Positions 1-6,805 are shown, counted from the stretch's first letter. The stretch: 8,872 nt of DNA from an uncultured Ellagibacter sp. (GCA_934613165.1 CAKTSW010000038.1:1-8872); one strand, 5' to 3'. Numbers and translations are program-made. Notes: generated by a model from the sequence alone, not told the origin.

Positions 1-658
1 GCGCAAGCGTGTCCCAGTCGTTGGTGAAACAATGCAGGACGCACCCCGCCTCGGGCCACCCCTCGTCCTGCATGATGGCAAATGCGTCGTCGTGCGCCTC
101 GCGAACGTGCAGCATCACGGGAAGGCCGGCTTCCTTCGCAATACGCACCTGGGCACGGAAGGCGCGTTCCTGATCGTCGCGCGGCGACAGGTCGTAATGG
201 TAGTCGAGCCCGATTTCGCCCAGACACGACACGCGCTTGTCGTGCAGGACCTCGCGCAGGCGCGCCTCCGTTTCGGGGCCCCAGTGCTTGGCGTTATGCG
301 GGTGAAGGCCAGCTGCTATGCGCATCCGCGGCACGCGCGGAGAGGGTTGGCCTCAACACCGGCTGAACATCCGCTGCATGGAAAGCGCGGCTTCGTGATT
401 CCAGCTTTTAAGCTTCTCGAAGGTGGTCATGCCGTCTTCGAACACGTCGACCACCGTGCACAGGAAAGCGACCCCTGAAAGGCCCGCGCGCGCGAGCGCG
501 AGCCCCGGGTTCTTCTGGTACTGCAGGTGGCAGTGCGCGTCGACCGCGACGACGCCCAGATCGGGCGCGTCGACGATCTTCCATTCGCCGTTCTTCTTCT
601 GCTTGCGGAACAGGCTGTCGAAGAATTCCGGCTCGGTTATGTCGTTTTGCTCGGGCAT
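1..658 (-). CDS. tatD: TatD-family metal-dependent hydrolase, partial, interrupted by in-frame TGA
   Basis: TatD-family hydrolases are TIM-barrel metalloenzymes with DNase/exonuclease activity. The start is the ATG at 658, three bases after the metG stop, so the gene is the second cistron of a metG-tatD operon; its ribosome-binding site is weak, suggesting coupling. About 40 residues precede the first metal motif, VDAHCHL. The frame meets TGA at 353-355 after the residues MFSRC, then continues in the same frame with strong homology: AAGLHPHNAKHW, GEIGLDYHYDLSPRD, LPVMLHVREAHDD and VLHCF. The visible metal-ligand motifs (HxH, the Glu of GEIG, the His of LHVRE, the His of LHCF) are therefore intact on both sides. 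The gene runs off the left edge before its C-terminal Asp motif. It could be a pseudogene by one nonsense change (TGG or CGA to TGA), a sequencing error, or a selenocysteine/readthrough site. Family assignment is secure; functional status is not. Confidence 0.85.
325..341 (-). other. Hairpin just 3' of the in-frame TGA in tatD
   Basis: Reading the minus strand, 11 bases after the TGA at 355-353 comes TCCGCG-CGTGC-CGCGGA: a 6-bp perfect stem with a 5-base loop. The loop begins 17 bases after the TGA and has G as its second base. Bacterial SECIS elements usually have a loop at about this distance with a G in the first two positions. GGCCA right after the TGA could also pair with TGGCC at 311-307. 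In GC-rich DNA such stems are common by chance, so this is only compatible with recoding, not evidence of it. Confidence 0.25.
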
Positions 659-661
659 GTG

Positions 662-2254
662 CTATTCGGCGTCCAGGTCGATTTCGTCCATGTCGAGGCG
701 CGGGAACAGCGGGTCGCCCACGGTGACCTCGTTTCCGGCCGGAAGCTGGCCCCATGCGGTGGCCGCCTCGATGTCGGTGCAAGCCGTGATGTCGCCGAGT
801 GACAGACGACGGAAGACCTCGGCGGACGTGTTCGGCATGAACGGCGCCATGTACAGCGCGATGATGCGGATGGCCTCGAGCGCGTTGTAGATGACGGCGG
901 CCAGATCGCCCTGGGTCTCCTCCTTCTTGGCGAGGTTCCACGGCGCGCTTTCCTCGACGTAGAGGTTCACGCGGCTCGCGAGCTTCTGCACGGCGGCAGC
1001 GGCACCGGTGAAATCGACCTTGCCAAGACATGCGTCGTATTCGGCGTAGAGCTCCTGAACGATCGGGAGCATCGGGTTCGCAACGCGGCTAGCGGCGTCG
1101 GCGGGAACGGCGGGAACCTTGCCCTCGAAGTACTTCTTGGTCATGTTGAACACGCGGCTGCACAGGTTTCCCCAGGTGTTGGCCAGATCGGCGTTGTACA
1201 CCTGGACCATGCGCTCCATCGAGATGTTGCCATCGTGGCCAAACTGCACGTCGGACATGAAGTAGTAGCGGTACGCGTCGACGCCGAAGATCTTCACGAG
1301 GTCTGCGGGCTTCATGCCGTTGCCCTTCGACTTCGACATCTTCTCGCCCTTGGTGAGCAGGAAGCCGTGGCCGAAGACGGTATGGGGAATCGGCAGCCCG
1401 GCGGCCATGAGCATCGCCGGCCAGATGACGCAGTGGAAACGCGTGATGTCCTTGCCCACGAAGTGGTACTGCATGGGCCAGCGGCGCTCGAACTCGCCCT
1501 TGCGCTCGCCTTCGTCGCCGTAGCCGATGCCCGTGAGGTACGCGAGCAGCGCGTCGGCCCACACGTAGGCCACGTGCCCCTCGTCGAACGGCATGGGAAC
1601 GCCCCAGTCGAAGGTGGATCGGCTGATGGAAAGGTCTTTCAGCCCGCTTTTCACGAACGAGACGATCTCGTTCTTGCGCGTTTCGGGGCGGATGAATTCG
1701 GGGTGCTCGTCGTAGAACTTGAGCAGCGGCTCCTGGAATTCGGACAGCTTGAAGAACCAGTTCTCCTCCCCGCTCGCGCGCTCAACAGGGCGCTTGCAGT
1801 CGGGGCACACGAAGACGCCGTCCTCGTTCTTTTCCAGATCGCTTTCGGCGTAGTAGGTTTCCTCGTGCACGCAGTACCAACCCTCGTAGGAGCCCTTGTA
1901 GCAGTAGCCCTTGTCGTAGAGGTCTTGCCAGAACTTCTGCACGGTGCGGGCGTGGCGCGGCTCGGTCGTGCGCACGAAGTCGGTGTAGGTGATGTCAAGC
2001 AGATCCCATACGTCGCGGAACGCCGGCTCCATCGAGTCGCACCATTCCTGAGGGGACATCCCCTTGCCGGCCGCCGTGTCGGCCACCTTCTGGCCGTGCT
2101 CGTCCATGCCGGTGACGAACGCCACGTCGTAGCCGTTCATGCGCTGGTAGCGGGCAACCGTGTCGGCCGCGACCGTCGTGTAGGCGGTGCCCAGGTGAGG
2201 GGCGGCATTCACATAGTAGATAGGGGTGGTGAACGAATAGGTTCCCTTTGACAT
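662..2254 (-). CDS. metG: Methionyl-tRNA synthetase
   Basis: Cytoplasmic class I aminoacyl-tRNA synthetase that charges tRNA-Met with methionine at ATP cost. The ATG at 2254 is preceded by AAGGA at a good distance and begins MSKGTYSFTTPIYYVNAAPH; the open frame extends further upstream, but that part reads as promoter and leader. Of 530 residues, the HIGH signature appears as HLGT (20-23), KMSKS lies at 305-309 in GEKMSKSKGNGMKPADLV, and VTGMDEHGQK is at 48-57. A small zinc knuckle has C128, C150 and C153 (CPDCKRPVE); the usual fourth ligand position reads Glu in YCVHEE, with a His beside it. The anticodon-binding helical domain follows (about 355-500). There is no C-terminal Trbp111-like tRNA-binding domain, so this is the short form. 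tatD follows after three bases. No T-box motifs are seen in the leader. Confidence 0.97.
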   Translation of the reverse strand: MSKGTYSFTTPIYYVNAAPHLGTAYTTVAADTVARYQRMNGYDVAFVTGMDEHGQKVADTAAGKGMSPQEWCDSMEPAFRDVWDLLDITYTDFVRTTEPRHARTVQKFWQDLYDKGYCYKGSYEGWYCVHEETYYAESDLEKNEDGVFVCPDCKRPVERASGEENWFFKLSEFQEPLLKFYDEHPEFIRPETRKNEIVSFVKSGLKDLSISRSTFDWGVPMPFDEGHVAYVWADALLAYLTGIGYGDEGERKGEFERRWPMQYHFVGKDITRFHCVIWPAMLMAAGLPIPHTVFGHGFLLTKGEKMSKSKGNGMKPADLVKIFGVDAYRYYFMSDVQFGHDGNISMERMVQVYNADLANTWGNLCSRVFNMTKKYFEGKVPAVPADAASRVANPMLPIVQELYAEYDACLGKVDFTGAAAAVQKLASRVNLYVEESAPWNLAKKEETQGDLAAVIYNALEAIRIIALYMAPFMPNTSAEVFRRLSLGDITACTDIEAATAWGQLPAGNEVTVGDPLFPRLDMDEIDLDAE

Positions 2255-2348
2255 CGTGTCATCCTTCTTTCCATGGCGAGTCGGGCGAATGATGCCGTGT
2301 CGCCGGGTTTTCACATGCCCGCCGGGGCGCCCGGCAAGGCAATTGGAT

Positions 2349-2357
2349 ATTGTACCA
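2349..2357 (-). promoter_or_regulatory. Probable extended -10 promoter of metG-tatD
   Basis: In the 187-bp gap between the DUF4143 ATPase gene and metG, the minus strand reads TGGTACAAT: a TACAAT -10 hexamer (5 of 6 to consensus) with an upstream TG. I see no good -35 hexamer at 16-18 bases. Transcription would start near 2342, giving a leader of about 88 bases. The leader contains a GC-rich stem, GCCGGG-CGC-CCCGGC (2335-2321), of unknown role. Position and hexamer support it; it is untested. Confidence 0.4.
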
Positions 2358-2441
2358 CGCACGGAAAAAGGCGCAGGAACCTGTTGCGGGCAGCCTTCAC
2401 ACGCTTTGCCGTTACATTTCTCGTTCGCGCAACCAGGCAAT

Positions 2442-3755
2442 TCAGTCCAAAAGAAAATCGATTGCCTTTACGATTCTTATTCCGTCTTGGGTTTGAGCAA
2501 GATCGCATTCGAGCGCAACAACGATTTTCTCGTAGTTGTCCCGGATCTTACGCAGAGGAGAAAGCTCACGCTCGCGCGTTTCGGGCGCATTCATCGATTC
2601 CGTAACCTGTATGTACTTCTTCTCGTTCGCCTTCGTGGCAATGAAATCGATCTCTTGACTACCGATCTTGCCGATCGCCACGTCGTATCCCCGACGCAGC
2701 AGTTCGAAATAGACGATGTTTTCAAGGATATGACCGCTATCGCCGTCCCGAAACCCTAGTAGATAATTGCGAATTCCCACGTCAACGATGTAATACTTAC
2801 TTAGAGTACGTAGGTATTCCTTCCCTTTGATATCGAATCGCTTAATCTCGTAAAAGATATAGGATTCAGTGAGGGCCCGAATATACGCTTGAATCGTTTG
2901 CACTGCGGGCTTTGATTTACGCGAGCCGGACTTAAGAAGGCCTTCGTTTACCAAAGTGTTTCCAATCGAGGTGGCGGAAACGTTGCTGCCGATATTGTCG
3001 GCCAGGAACATGACGATCTTACGCAGCAGCACGGGATCGGTGATTGCGCGGGTGTTCTTTTGTTTTTCGCGCTCGAGAATATCCCTTACGACCACCGCGG
3101 AATATACGCCGTCCAGTGTAGCCATAACGCGATCGACTTCAAGCCCCACATCGGCAAGCATGGGCATGCCGCCGAAACGAGCGTATGCCTCGAAGAGCTC
3201 GCGCAAATCATACGCATTTCCATCGGCGTCGACTGCGGCTTTCCGATTGCCCCCCACAAGAGACGACCGTTCCACAAGTGAATAGCCATGGAAGTCAATG
3301 AACTCCCTGAACGAGAGCGGCAGTACTTTGATTTCGACGTACCGACCAGAAAGATAGGTCGACAATTCGCTTGAAAGCAAATGGGCATTGGACCCCGTAA
3401 GGTAGATATCGCAATCAAAGTCAACCCGAAACGAATTGACCGCGTTTTCCCAGCTCGAAACTTTCTGTACCTCGTCGAAGAAAAGATATGTTCGTTTCTC
3501 CGGATGGACACGCGCCCTCACGTACTCGTAAAACTCCCGAACGTCCATTTCGGAAAACCTCATGGATTCGAAGTTCATCTCGATGATTTGGTTGGAGCCG
3601 ACGCCCGTTTCCCTTAGATGCTTCGCCATGAGCTTCATCAGGCTCGATTTTCCGCATCGACGGATTCCCGTGATAACTTTAATCATTTCGGTATCCTGAA
3701 ATGCGACTAGTTTATCCAGGTAGATTTCGCGGTTGCGCAAGAACTCATTTCGCAC
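2442..3755 (-). CDS. AAA_14/DUF4143-family ATP-binding protein
   Basis: Member of the large family pairing an N-terminal AAA_14 ATPase with a C-terminal DUF4143 domain, common in gut anaerobes; its cellular role is not established. Numbering from GTG 3755 (437 residues): Walker A GIRRCGKS at 30-37, Walker B YLFFDEVQ at 90-97, sensor-like TGSN at 120-123, a winged-helix-like stretch at about 253-320, and a PD-(D/E)xK-like arrangement in DUF4143 (E345, EIDF 368-371, YIQV 381-384, where the usual catalytic Lys position reads Gln or is missing). The open frame also allows GTG at 3767, but AGGTGAG at 3769-3763 is 7 bases from GTG 3755, so 3755 is preferred. GC content and codon use are visibly lower than in metG or nadE, and an AT-rich palindromic region precedes it, suggesting acquisition by transfer. 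It stands alone, without a partner gene. Confidence 0.9.
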   Translation of the reverse strand: MRNEFLRNREIYLDKLVAFQDTEMIKVITGIRRCGKSSLMKLMAKHLRETGVGSNQIIEMNFESMRFSEMDVREFYEYVRARVHPEKRTYLFFDEVQKVSSWENAVNSFRVDFDCDIYLTGSNAHLLSSELSTYLSGRYVEIKVLPLSFREFIDFHGYSLVERSSLVGGNRKAAVDADGNAYDLRELFEAYARFGGMPMLADVGLEVDRVMATLDGVYSAVVVRDILEREKQKNTRAITDPVLLRKIVMFLADNIGSNVSATSIGNTLVNEGLLKSGSRKSKPAVQTIQAYIRALTESYIFYEIKRFDIKGKEYLRTLSKYYIVDVGIRNYLLGFRDGDSGHILENIVYFELLRRGYDVAIGKIGSQEIDFIATKANEKKYIQVTESMNAPETRERELSPLRKIRDNYEKIVVALECDLAQTQDGIRIVKAIDFLLD

Positions 3756-3778
3756 GACGAAACTCACCTCTTCCGTAC

Positions 3779-3823
3779 ATCGATGTAATAAACTCTTTGT
3801 AATTTGAAATTTATTACATCGAT
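3779..3823. repeat. 14-bp perfect inverted repeat, candidate operator
   Basis: ATCGATGTAATAAA at 3779-3792 is mirrored exactly by TTTATTACATCGAT at 3810-3823, with 17 bases between. It sits 24 bp upstream of the ATPase start in a strongly AT-rich tract. Arms this long in a promoter position suggest a dimeric regulator site or a structured leader. There is no T-run suited to a terminator. Confidence 0.6.
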
Positions 3824-3826
3824 ACT

Positions 3827-3853
3827 ACAAATTCAATTTTTTATTCAATTTGT
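3827..3853. repeat. Second, imperfect inverted repeat in the same AT-rich tract
   Basis: ACAAATTCAAT at 3827-3837 pairs with ATTCAATTTGT at 3843-3853, with one mismatch in 11 and a 5-base spacer. The right arm continues as TTTGTAACTTGAA, which resembles TTTGTAATTTGAA within the spacer of the neighbouring inverted repeat, so the tract is internally repetitive. It probably contains the ATPase promoter, but I cannot name the hexamers with confidence. Confidence 0.4.
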
Positions 3854-3916
3854 AACTTGAATGGAATAAAAATTCCGGCTCGACAGTGAAGAGCGAGGAT
3901 CTTGGCCGAGAGAGTC

Positions 3917-3932
3917 AGGGGGCAATCCCCCT
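3917..3932. other. Short G/C hairpin between ybaN and the ATPase gene
   Basis: AGGGGG-CAAT-CCCCCT is a perfect 6-bp stem with a 4-base loop, downstream of ybaN on the minus strand and upstream of the ATPase gene. Neither strand has a T-run after it, so it is at best a weak terminator. A second C-run (CCCCCC) follows nearby. Confidence 0.35.
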
Positions 3933-3950
3933 TGAAACCCCCCTCTGGAC

Positions 3951-4005
3951 AAAAGTCGCTGGGAAAAGTTGCACTTCGCGGGAAAAAGTCGCTTGAAAAA
4001 GTTTA
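3951..4005. repeat. Copy A of a 13-20-13 spaced repeat element
   Basis: Four units beginning AAAAGT start at 3951, 3964, 3984 and 3997 (spacings 13, 20, 13). Units one and three carry AAAAGTCGCT, unit two AAAAGTTGC and unit four AAAAGTTTA. The last unit overlaps the ybaN stop codon, so the element forms the start of the ybaN 3' untranslated region. A second copy with the same spacing lies at 5128-5182. This is likely a dispersed intergenic repeat of this genome. Confidence 0.65.
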
Positions 4006-4443
4006 TTGCCCCCTATCCGTCTTCACTGCGAAGCCGAAGTAGACGATATGCGCGACCCACACGATGGCGAGCACGATGCGGCCTACGGGCACGCGCCCCA
4101 TGAGGGCGAACCCGATGGCGAGCAGGATGGTGACGGGAACGAGGATGGAAAGCTTCGCCTTCATGGTCATGGAGCGTTTGGTCACGTAGCCCTCGAGCAC
4201 CCGCTTGTACACCTTGGTTCCCTTGAACCATGTGTTCAGCCTGGCCGAACTGCGCGCGAAGCAGAAAGCCGCAACCAGGATGAACGGCGTTGTGGGCAAG
4301 ATGGGCAAAACAACGCCCACCATGCCCAGCGCGAAGAAGAGAAACCCGCCCGCAGCCCAAAGGCCGTGACTCATCTTCGAGTCGCTTCGCCTCGGTTGGT
4401 CTTCGGTCAAAGCCTGCTCGGCCTCGATTATCCGCTCGCTCAC
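4003..4443 (-). CDS. ybaN: YbaN/DUF454-family inner-membrane protein
   Basis: Small integral membrane protein of the DUF454 (YbaN) family; function unknown. From GTG 4443 it has 146 residues. The family core starts at about residue 27 with GLWAAGGFLFFALGMVGVVL and the hallmark LPILPTTPFILVAAFCFARSS (49-66), followed by a soluble stretch containing NTWFKGTKVYKRVLEGY and a C-terminal hydrophobic pair (about 97-115 and 121-140). GTG 4443 was chosen because GGCAGG lies about 8 bases upstream; ATG 4374 (MSHGLW) is possible and would remove 23 polar residues. The frame is open upstream to 4578, but those residues (Arg/Trp-rich) do not look like family sequence. No operon partner is seen. Confidence 0.88.
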   Translation of the reverse strand: MSERIIEAEQALTEDQPRRSDSKMSHGLWAAGGFLFFALGMVGVVLPILPTTPFILVAAFCFARSSARLNTWFKGTKVYKRVLEGYVTKRSMTMKAKLSILVPVTILLAIGFALMGRVPVGRIVLAIVWVAHIVYFGFAVKTDRGQ

Positions 4444-4768
4444 AACATACCTGCCTATCGTCTCTCTTCGAGTCGCCCGTATCCACGCTGCGCGACGCGA
4501 TTGTTTGCCGCAGAAAACGCCGTACGATAAGTATCTCCCCCGCCGAATAGCCCAAAACGACATTGCCCCAATGCGCAATCATGGCGATGCAGCACGGGAT
4601 TCGGGAATGGCGGTCGCAATTAATCCACTTTAAAGTTAACCATATCATACCGAGAGAAAACAGAGCCACGCGCATTTCGCATAGACATCGAAAACGTGAC
4701 GCCCGAACTCAAAACCGTTCGTCAAAACGAATAGTTTTCCATTTGCTGCGCGATAGAAAACTATTCGT
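4444..4768. other. Gene-less interval between ybaN and the HipA-like remnant
   Basis: No convincing protein in any frame. It must hold the ybaN promoter, reading left; a TATGAT-like hexamer occurs on the minus strand at 4649-4644, without a clear -35. AT-rich patches with short palindromes (CTTTAAAG, GTTAAC at about 4628-4640) and the inverted repeat at 4727-4768 are the only structures seen. The N-terminal part of the open plus-strand frame here lacks family-like sequence. Confidence 0.4.
4727..4768. repeat. 13-bp perfect inverted repeat at the break of a gene remnant
   Basis: ACGAATAGTTTTC at 4727-4739 is matched exactly by GAAAACTATTCGT at 4756-4768, with a 16-base spacer. It ends where HipA-like homology begins on the plus strand. 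It may be an operator, a small mobile-element end, or a scar from the event that removed the gene's 5' part. It is AT-rich and has no terminator-type T-tract on the plus strand. Confidence 0.55.
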
Positions 4769-5078
4769 CGAAACGCTCGAATGTCGTCCGGCGCCGATAT
4801 TCGATTCGGGATCGTCGCTTTGGTGCGACGTTCCCACGTCGGTGCTTGCCGCCGGCGAGCACAGCTTCGAAAGCAAGCAGTTCTACGCAAGCCCCGCAAA
4901 GCAAATGCTGCTCGTGGAAGATATGAGCTGGTTCGACGGCAACGCGCTCGCAGGCTTCATCGACGAAGCCTGCGACATCCTGTCGAGAAACGAGGCGCTT
5001 TCGGCAAGGCTGCCCCACATCAAGGCATCGCTCGAATGGCGAGTCGAAAGAATGGCGAACATCGCGGAATGGGATTAG
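4769..5078 (+). pseudogene. C-terminal remnant of a HipA-like kinase/toxin-type protein
   Basis: The plus-strand frame ending at TAG 5078 has strongly G/C-ending codons and protein-like composition from about 4769 onward: VETLECRPAPIFDSGSSLWC, then FESKQFYASPAKQMLLVEDM, SWFDGNALAGFIDEACDIL and a helical end LEWRVERMANIAEWD. The APIFDSGSSLW motif, followed by a K/QxF...Q..LV..FDWxD-like stretch and an Arg-rich final helix, resembles the C-terminus of HipA-like proteins found in Clostridia and Coriobacteria. Those are roughly 300 residues; here only about 100 remain and the upstream kinase residues (the DRH..N loop) are not found in any frame. No plausible start or ribosome-binding site serves it, though the frame is open back to ATG 4563. 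Family assignment is from recognition of motif layout only. It is the only clear plus-strand coding signal in the central part of the window. Confidence 0.5.
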
Positions 5079-5127
5079 CTTCGCGCCTTTGCAACGCCCA
5101 AATCCGCCGAATCCGGCGAGGCGACTC

Positions 5128-5182
5128 GAAAGTCGCTTAGAAAAGTTGCTCCATAGGGCGAAAAGTCGCTTGAAAAAGCTGA
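5128..5182. repeat. Copy B of the 13-20-13 spaced repeat element
   Basis: Units begin at 5128 (GAAAGTCGCT), 5141 (AAAAGTTGCT), 5161 (AAAAGTCGCTTGA) and 5174 (AAAAGCTGA), the same 13, 20 and 13-base spacing as copy A at 3951-4005. The 13-base third unit is identical in both copies, while the segment between units two and three differs. The copy lies between the HipA-like remnant and the 3' end of nadE, so again it is downstream of a minus-strand gene and in the same orientation. Confidence 0.65.
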
Positions 5183-5237
5183 TAGGCCGCTTGGGGGATT
5201 CGCGCGCCGAGCATCCGCGCAAGTACCCGCAAGCTCC

Positions 5238-6059
5238 CTATTCGTAGAACTTCGCGTCGGGAAAAGGCGGTTCCATGGCGCGCTTGAACGCATACGAATC
5301 CACACGCGAAAGAATCTCGGCCGCATGCCCCGCGGAAAGCCCGGCCTTGGCCGCGGCGTCCTCGGCAGCGTCGCCGTGCTCGAGCACCGCGATAAGCAGC
5401 TTGTCGAGCGCCGCGTAGTCGACGCCCATGGAAGCCTCGTCCCTTTGCCCCGGGGAAAGCTCGGCGCTCGGCGGCTTCACGAAGACGTTTTCGGGGATGG
5501 GGGCCACACCACCCGCATGTTCGACCTGCTCGTTGCGCCAACGGCCGACAGCGTACACGTCGGTCTTGTATAGCCCGCCGAGCGGCGCGAACGCGCCGGC
5601 CGTGTCGCCGTAGAGCGTGGAGTAGCCCATGCACGCCTCGCTTTTGTTGCCCGTGTTCACGAGCATCCAACCGTGCGCGTTCGAAAGCGCCATAAGGACG
5701 ACCATGCGGCAGCGCGCCTGCGTGTTCTCGGCGGCAAGTCCTTTAAGCGGCTCCTTGTATGCTTTGCGGATGACCTGTTCGAACGCCTCGAAAGGCTCGC
5801 AAATCGTCACGGTATGCGTCTCGATGCCGAGATTCTCGGCAAGCTCGACGGCGTCGTCAATGGAATGCGACGTGGAATACGGCCCCGGCAAGAGAACCCC
5901 ATGGACGTTTTCGGCCCCGAACACATCGACGCACAAGGCGGCGGTCACGCTCGAGTCGATGCCGCCCGAAAGGCCAATCACCGCCTCGGTGAAACCGGCG
6001 CTTTCCGCATAGGCCTTAAGCGCCTTAGCGCATGCCTTGTACTTGTCGCCTGCCTTCAT
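5238..6059 (-). CDS. nadE: NH3-dependent NAD(+) synthetase
   Basis: Last step of NAD biosynthesis: deamido-NAD (nicotinate adenine dinucleotide) plus ammonia and ATP gives NAD, in the cytoplasm. The 273-residue protein is the short, ammonia-only form; no glutaminase (nitrilase) domain is present. The ATP-pyrophosphatase loop SGGIDSS is at 31-37, YSTSHSIDDA at 61-70, NTQAR at 112-116, GNKSE at 137-141, GYSTLYGD at 145-152 and GGLYKTDVY at 161-169, in the normal order. ATG 6059 follows GAGGAGG by about 5 bases. It lies 92 bp after hypB on the same strand, so it could share that transcript or use its own promoter (a TACTAG-like hexamer lies in the gap, weak). The C-terminus FPDAKFYE is a normal end for the family. 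Confidence 0.96.
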   Translation of the reverse strand: MKAGDKYKACAKALKAYAESAGFTEAVIGLSGGIDSSVTAALCVDVFGAENVHGVLLPGPYSTSHSIDDAVELAENLGIETHTVTICEPFEAFEQVIRKAYKEPLKGLAAENTQARCRMVVLMALSNAHGWMLVNTGNKSEACMGYSTLYGDTAGAFAPLGGLYKTDVYAVGRWRNEQVEHAGGVAPIPENVFVKPPSAELSPGQRDEASMGVDYAALDKLLIAVLEHGDAAEDAAAKAGLSAGHAAEILSRVDSYAFKRAMEPPFPDAKFYE

Positions 6060-6151
6060 GGGTCCTCCTCAAAGGTCGCCTCCACGCAGCTTGATTCAAC
6101 GCTGAGGCTAGTATGCCAGCGAATTGTTACCAGCACATTGCCAACGAGCGC

Positions 6152-6805
6152 TTACTGGATGGCGCGGATCCTATCGGCGAGCCAGCTGGTCCATGCGTCC
6201 ACGCCGTCGCCCTTCGTCGCCGCGATCGGGAAGATGGGCGCCTTATGGTTCAGCTGGTGGACGCTCTCGTCGAACGCCTCGCGGTCGAAGTTGAACACGG
6301 GAAGCGTGTCGACCTTGTTCAGGATCACGGCCTCGGAAACCTGGAAGACGCCGGGGTACTTCAGCGGCTTGTCGTCGCCTTCGGGCACGGACAGGATCAT
6401 GACCTTGGCGTTCTCGCCCAGATCGAAGTCGGTCGGGCACACGAGGTTGCCGACGTTCTCGACGATGATGAGGTCGAGCCGCTCGAGGTCGAGCACGTCG
6501 ACCGCGCGCTTGATCATGGCGCTTTCCAGATGGCACGCGCCGCCCGTGTTGATCTGGACCGCGGCGATGCCCTGCGCCTTGATCTTCTCCGCGTCAACGC
6601 TGCTCGCGATGTCGCCCTCGATGACGGCGATGTTGAACTCGTCGCGCAGCGCGTCGATCGTAGCCAAAATCGTCGAGGTCTTACCCGACCCCGGGCTTGC
6701 CAGAAGGTCGACCACGTACACGTGGTGCTTGGCGAACTCGGCGCGCAGCTCGCGCGCGATCGCGTCGTTCTTGTCGAGAATCGGTTGCTTCATATCAATC
6801 TTCAT
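6152..6805 (-). CDS. hypB: Hydrogenase nickel incorporation GTPase HypB
   Basis: SIMIBI-class GTPase that works with HypA to deliver Ni2+ to the large subunit of [NiFe] hydrogenases (and sometimes urease). The 217-residue protein has P-loop LLASPGSGKT (34-43), EGD (63-65), the metal-binding Cys-His pair C91-H92 in GGACHL, ENVGN (116-120) with C123, and NKVD (163-166). The N-terminus lacks both the CxxCGC nickel motif of E. coli HypB and the His-rich stretch of storage forms, so only the G-domain metal site remains. The start is ATG 6805, with AGGAGG about 7 bases upstream inside hypA; an in-frame ATG at 6820 overlaps that site and is less likely. It overlaps hypA by 11 bp, implying translational coupling. 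Confidence 0.96.
   Translation of the reverse strand: MKIDMKQPILDKNDAIARELRAEFAKHHVYVVDLLASPGSGKTSTILATIDALRDEFNIAVIEGDIASSVDAEKIKAQGIAAVQINTGGACHLESAMIKRAVDVLDLERLDLIIVENVGNLVCPTDFDLGENAKVMILSVPEGDDKPLKYPGVFQVSEAVILNKVDTLPVFNFDREAFDESVHQLNHKAPIFPIAATKGDGVDAWTSWLADRIRAIQ

Noticed and set aside
1235..2251. Long plus-strand open frame antisense to metG (338 residues)
   Set aside because: It is a shadow of metG codon bias: Val/Leu/His/Arg-rich, with no domain-like motifs, and metG is certain on the other strand.
2255..2441. T-box or other riboswitch in the metG leader
   Set aside because: No T-box sequence (GGTGGAACCGCG-like), no S-box pattern and no terminator/antiterminator pair were found; only one short GC stem.
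3951..5182. CRISPR array
   Set aside because: The repeated units are short, spaced at 13 and 20 bases and not regular; no cas genes are present.
4761..5222. Minus-strand open frame over the HipA-like remnant
   Set aside because: The plus frame has the better codon pattern and recognisable motif order; the minus frame also runs through the repeat element.
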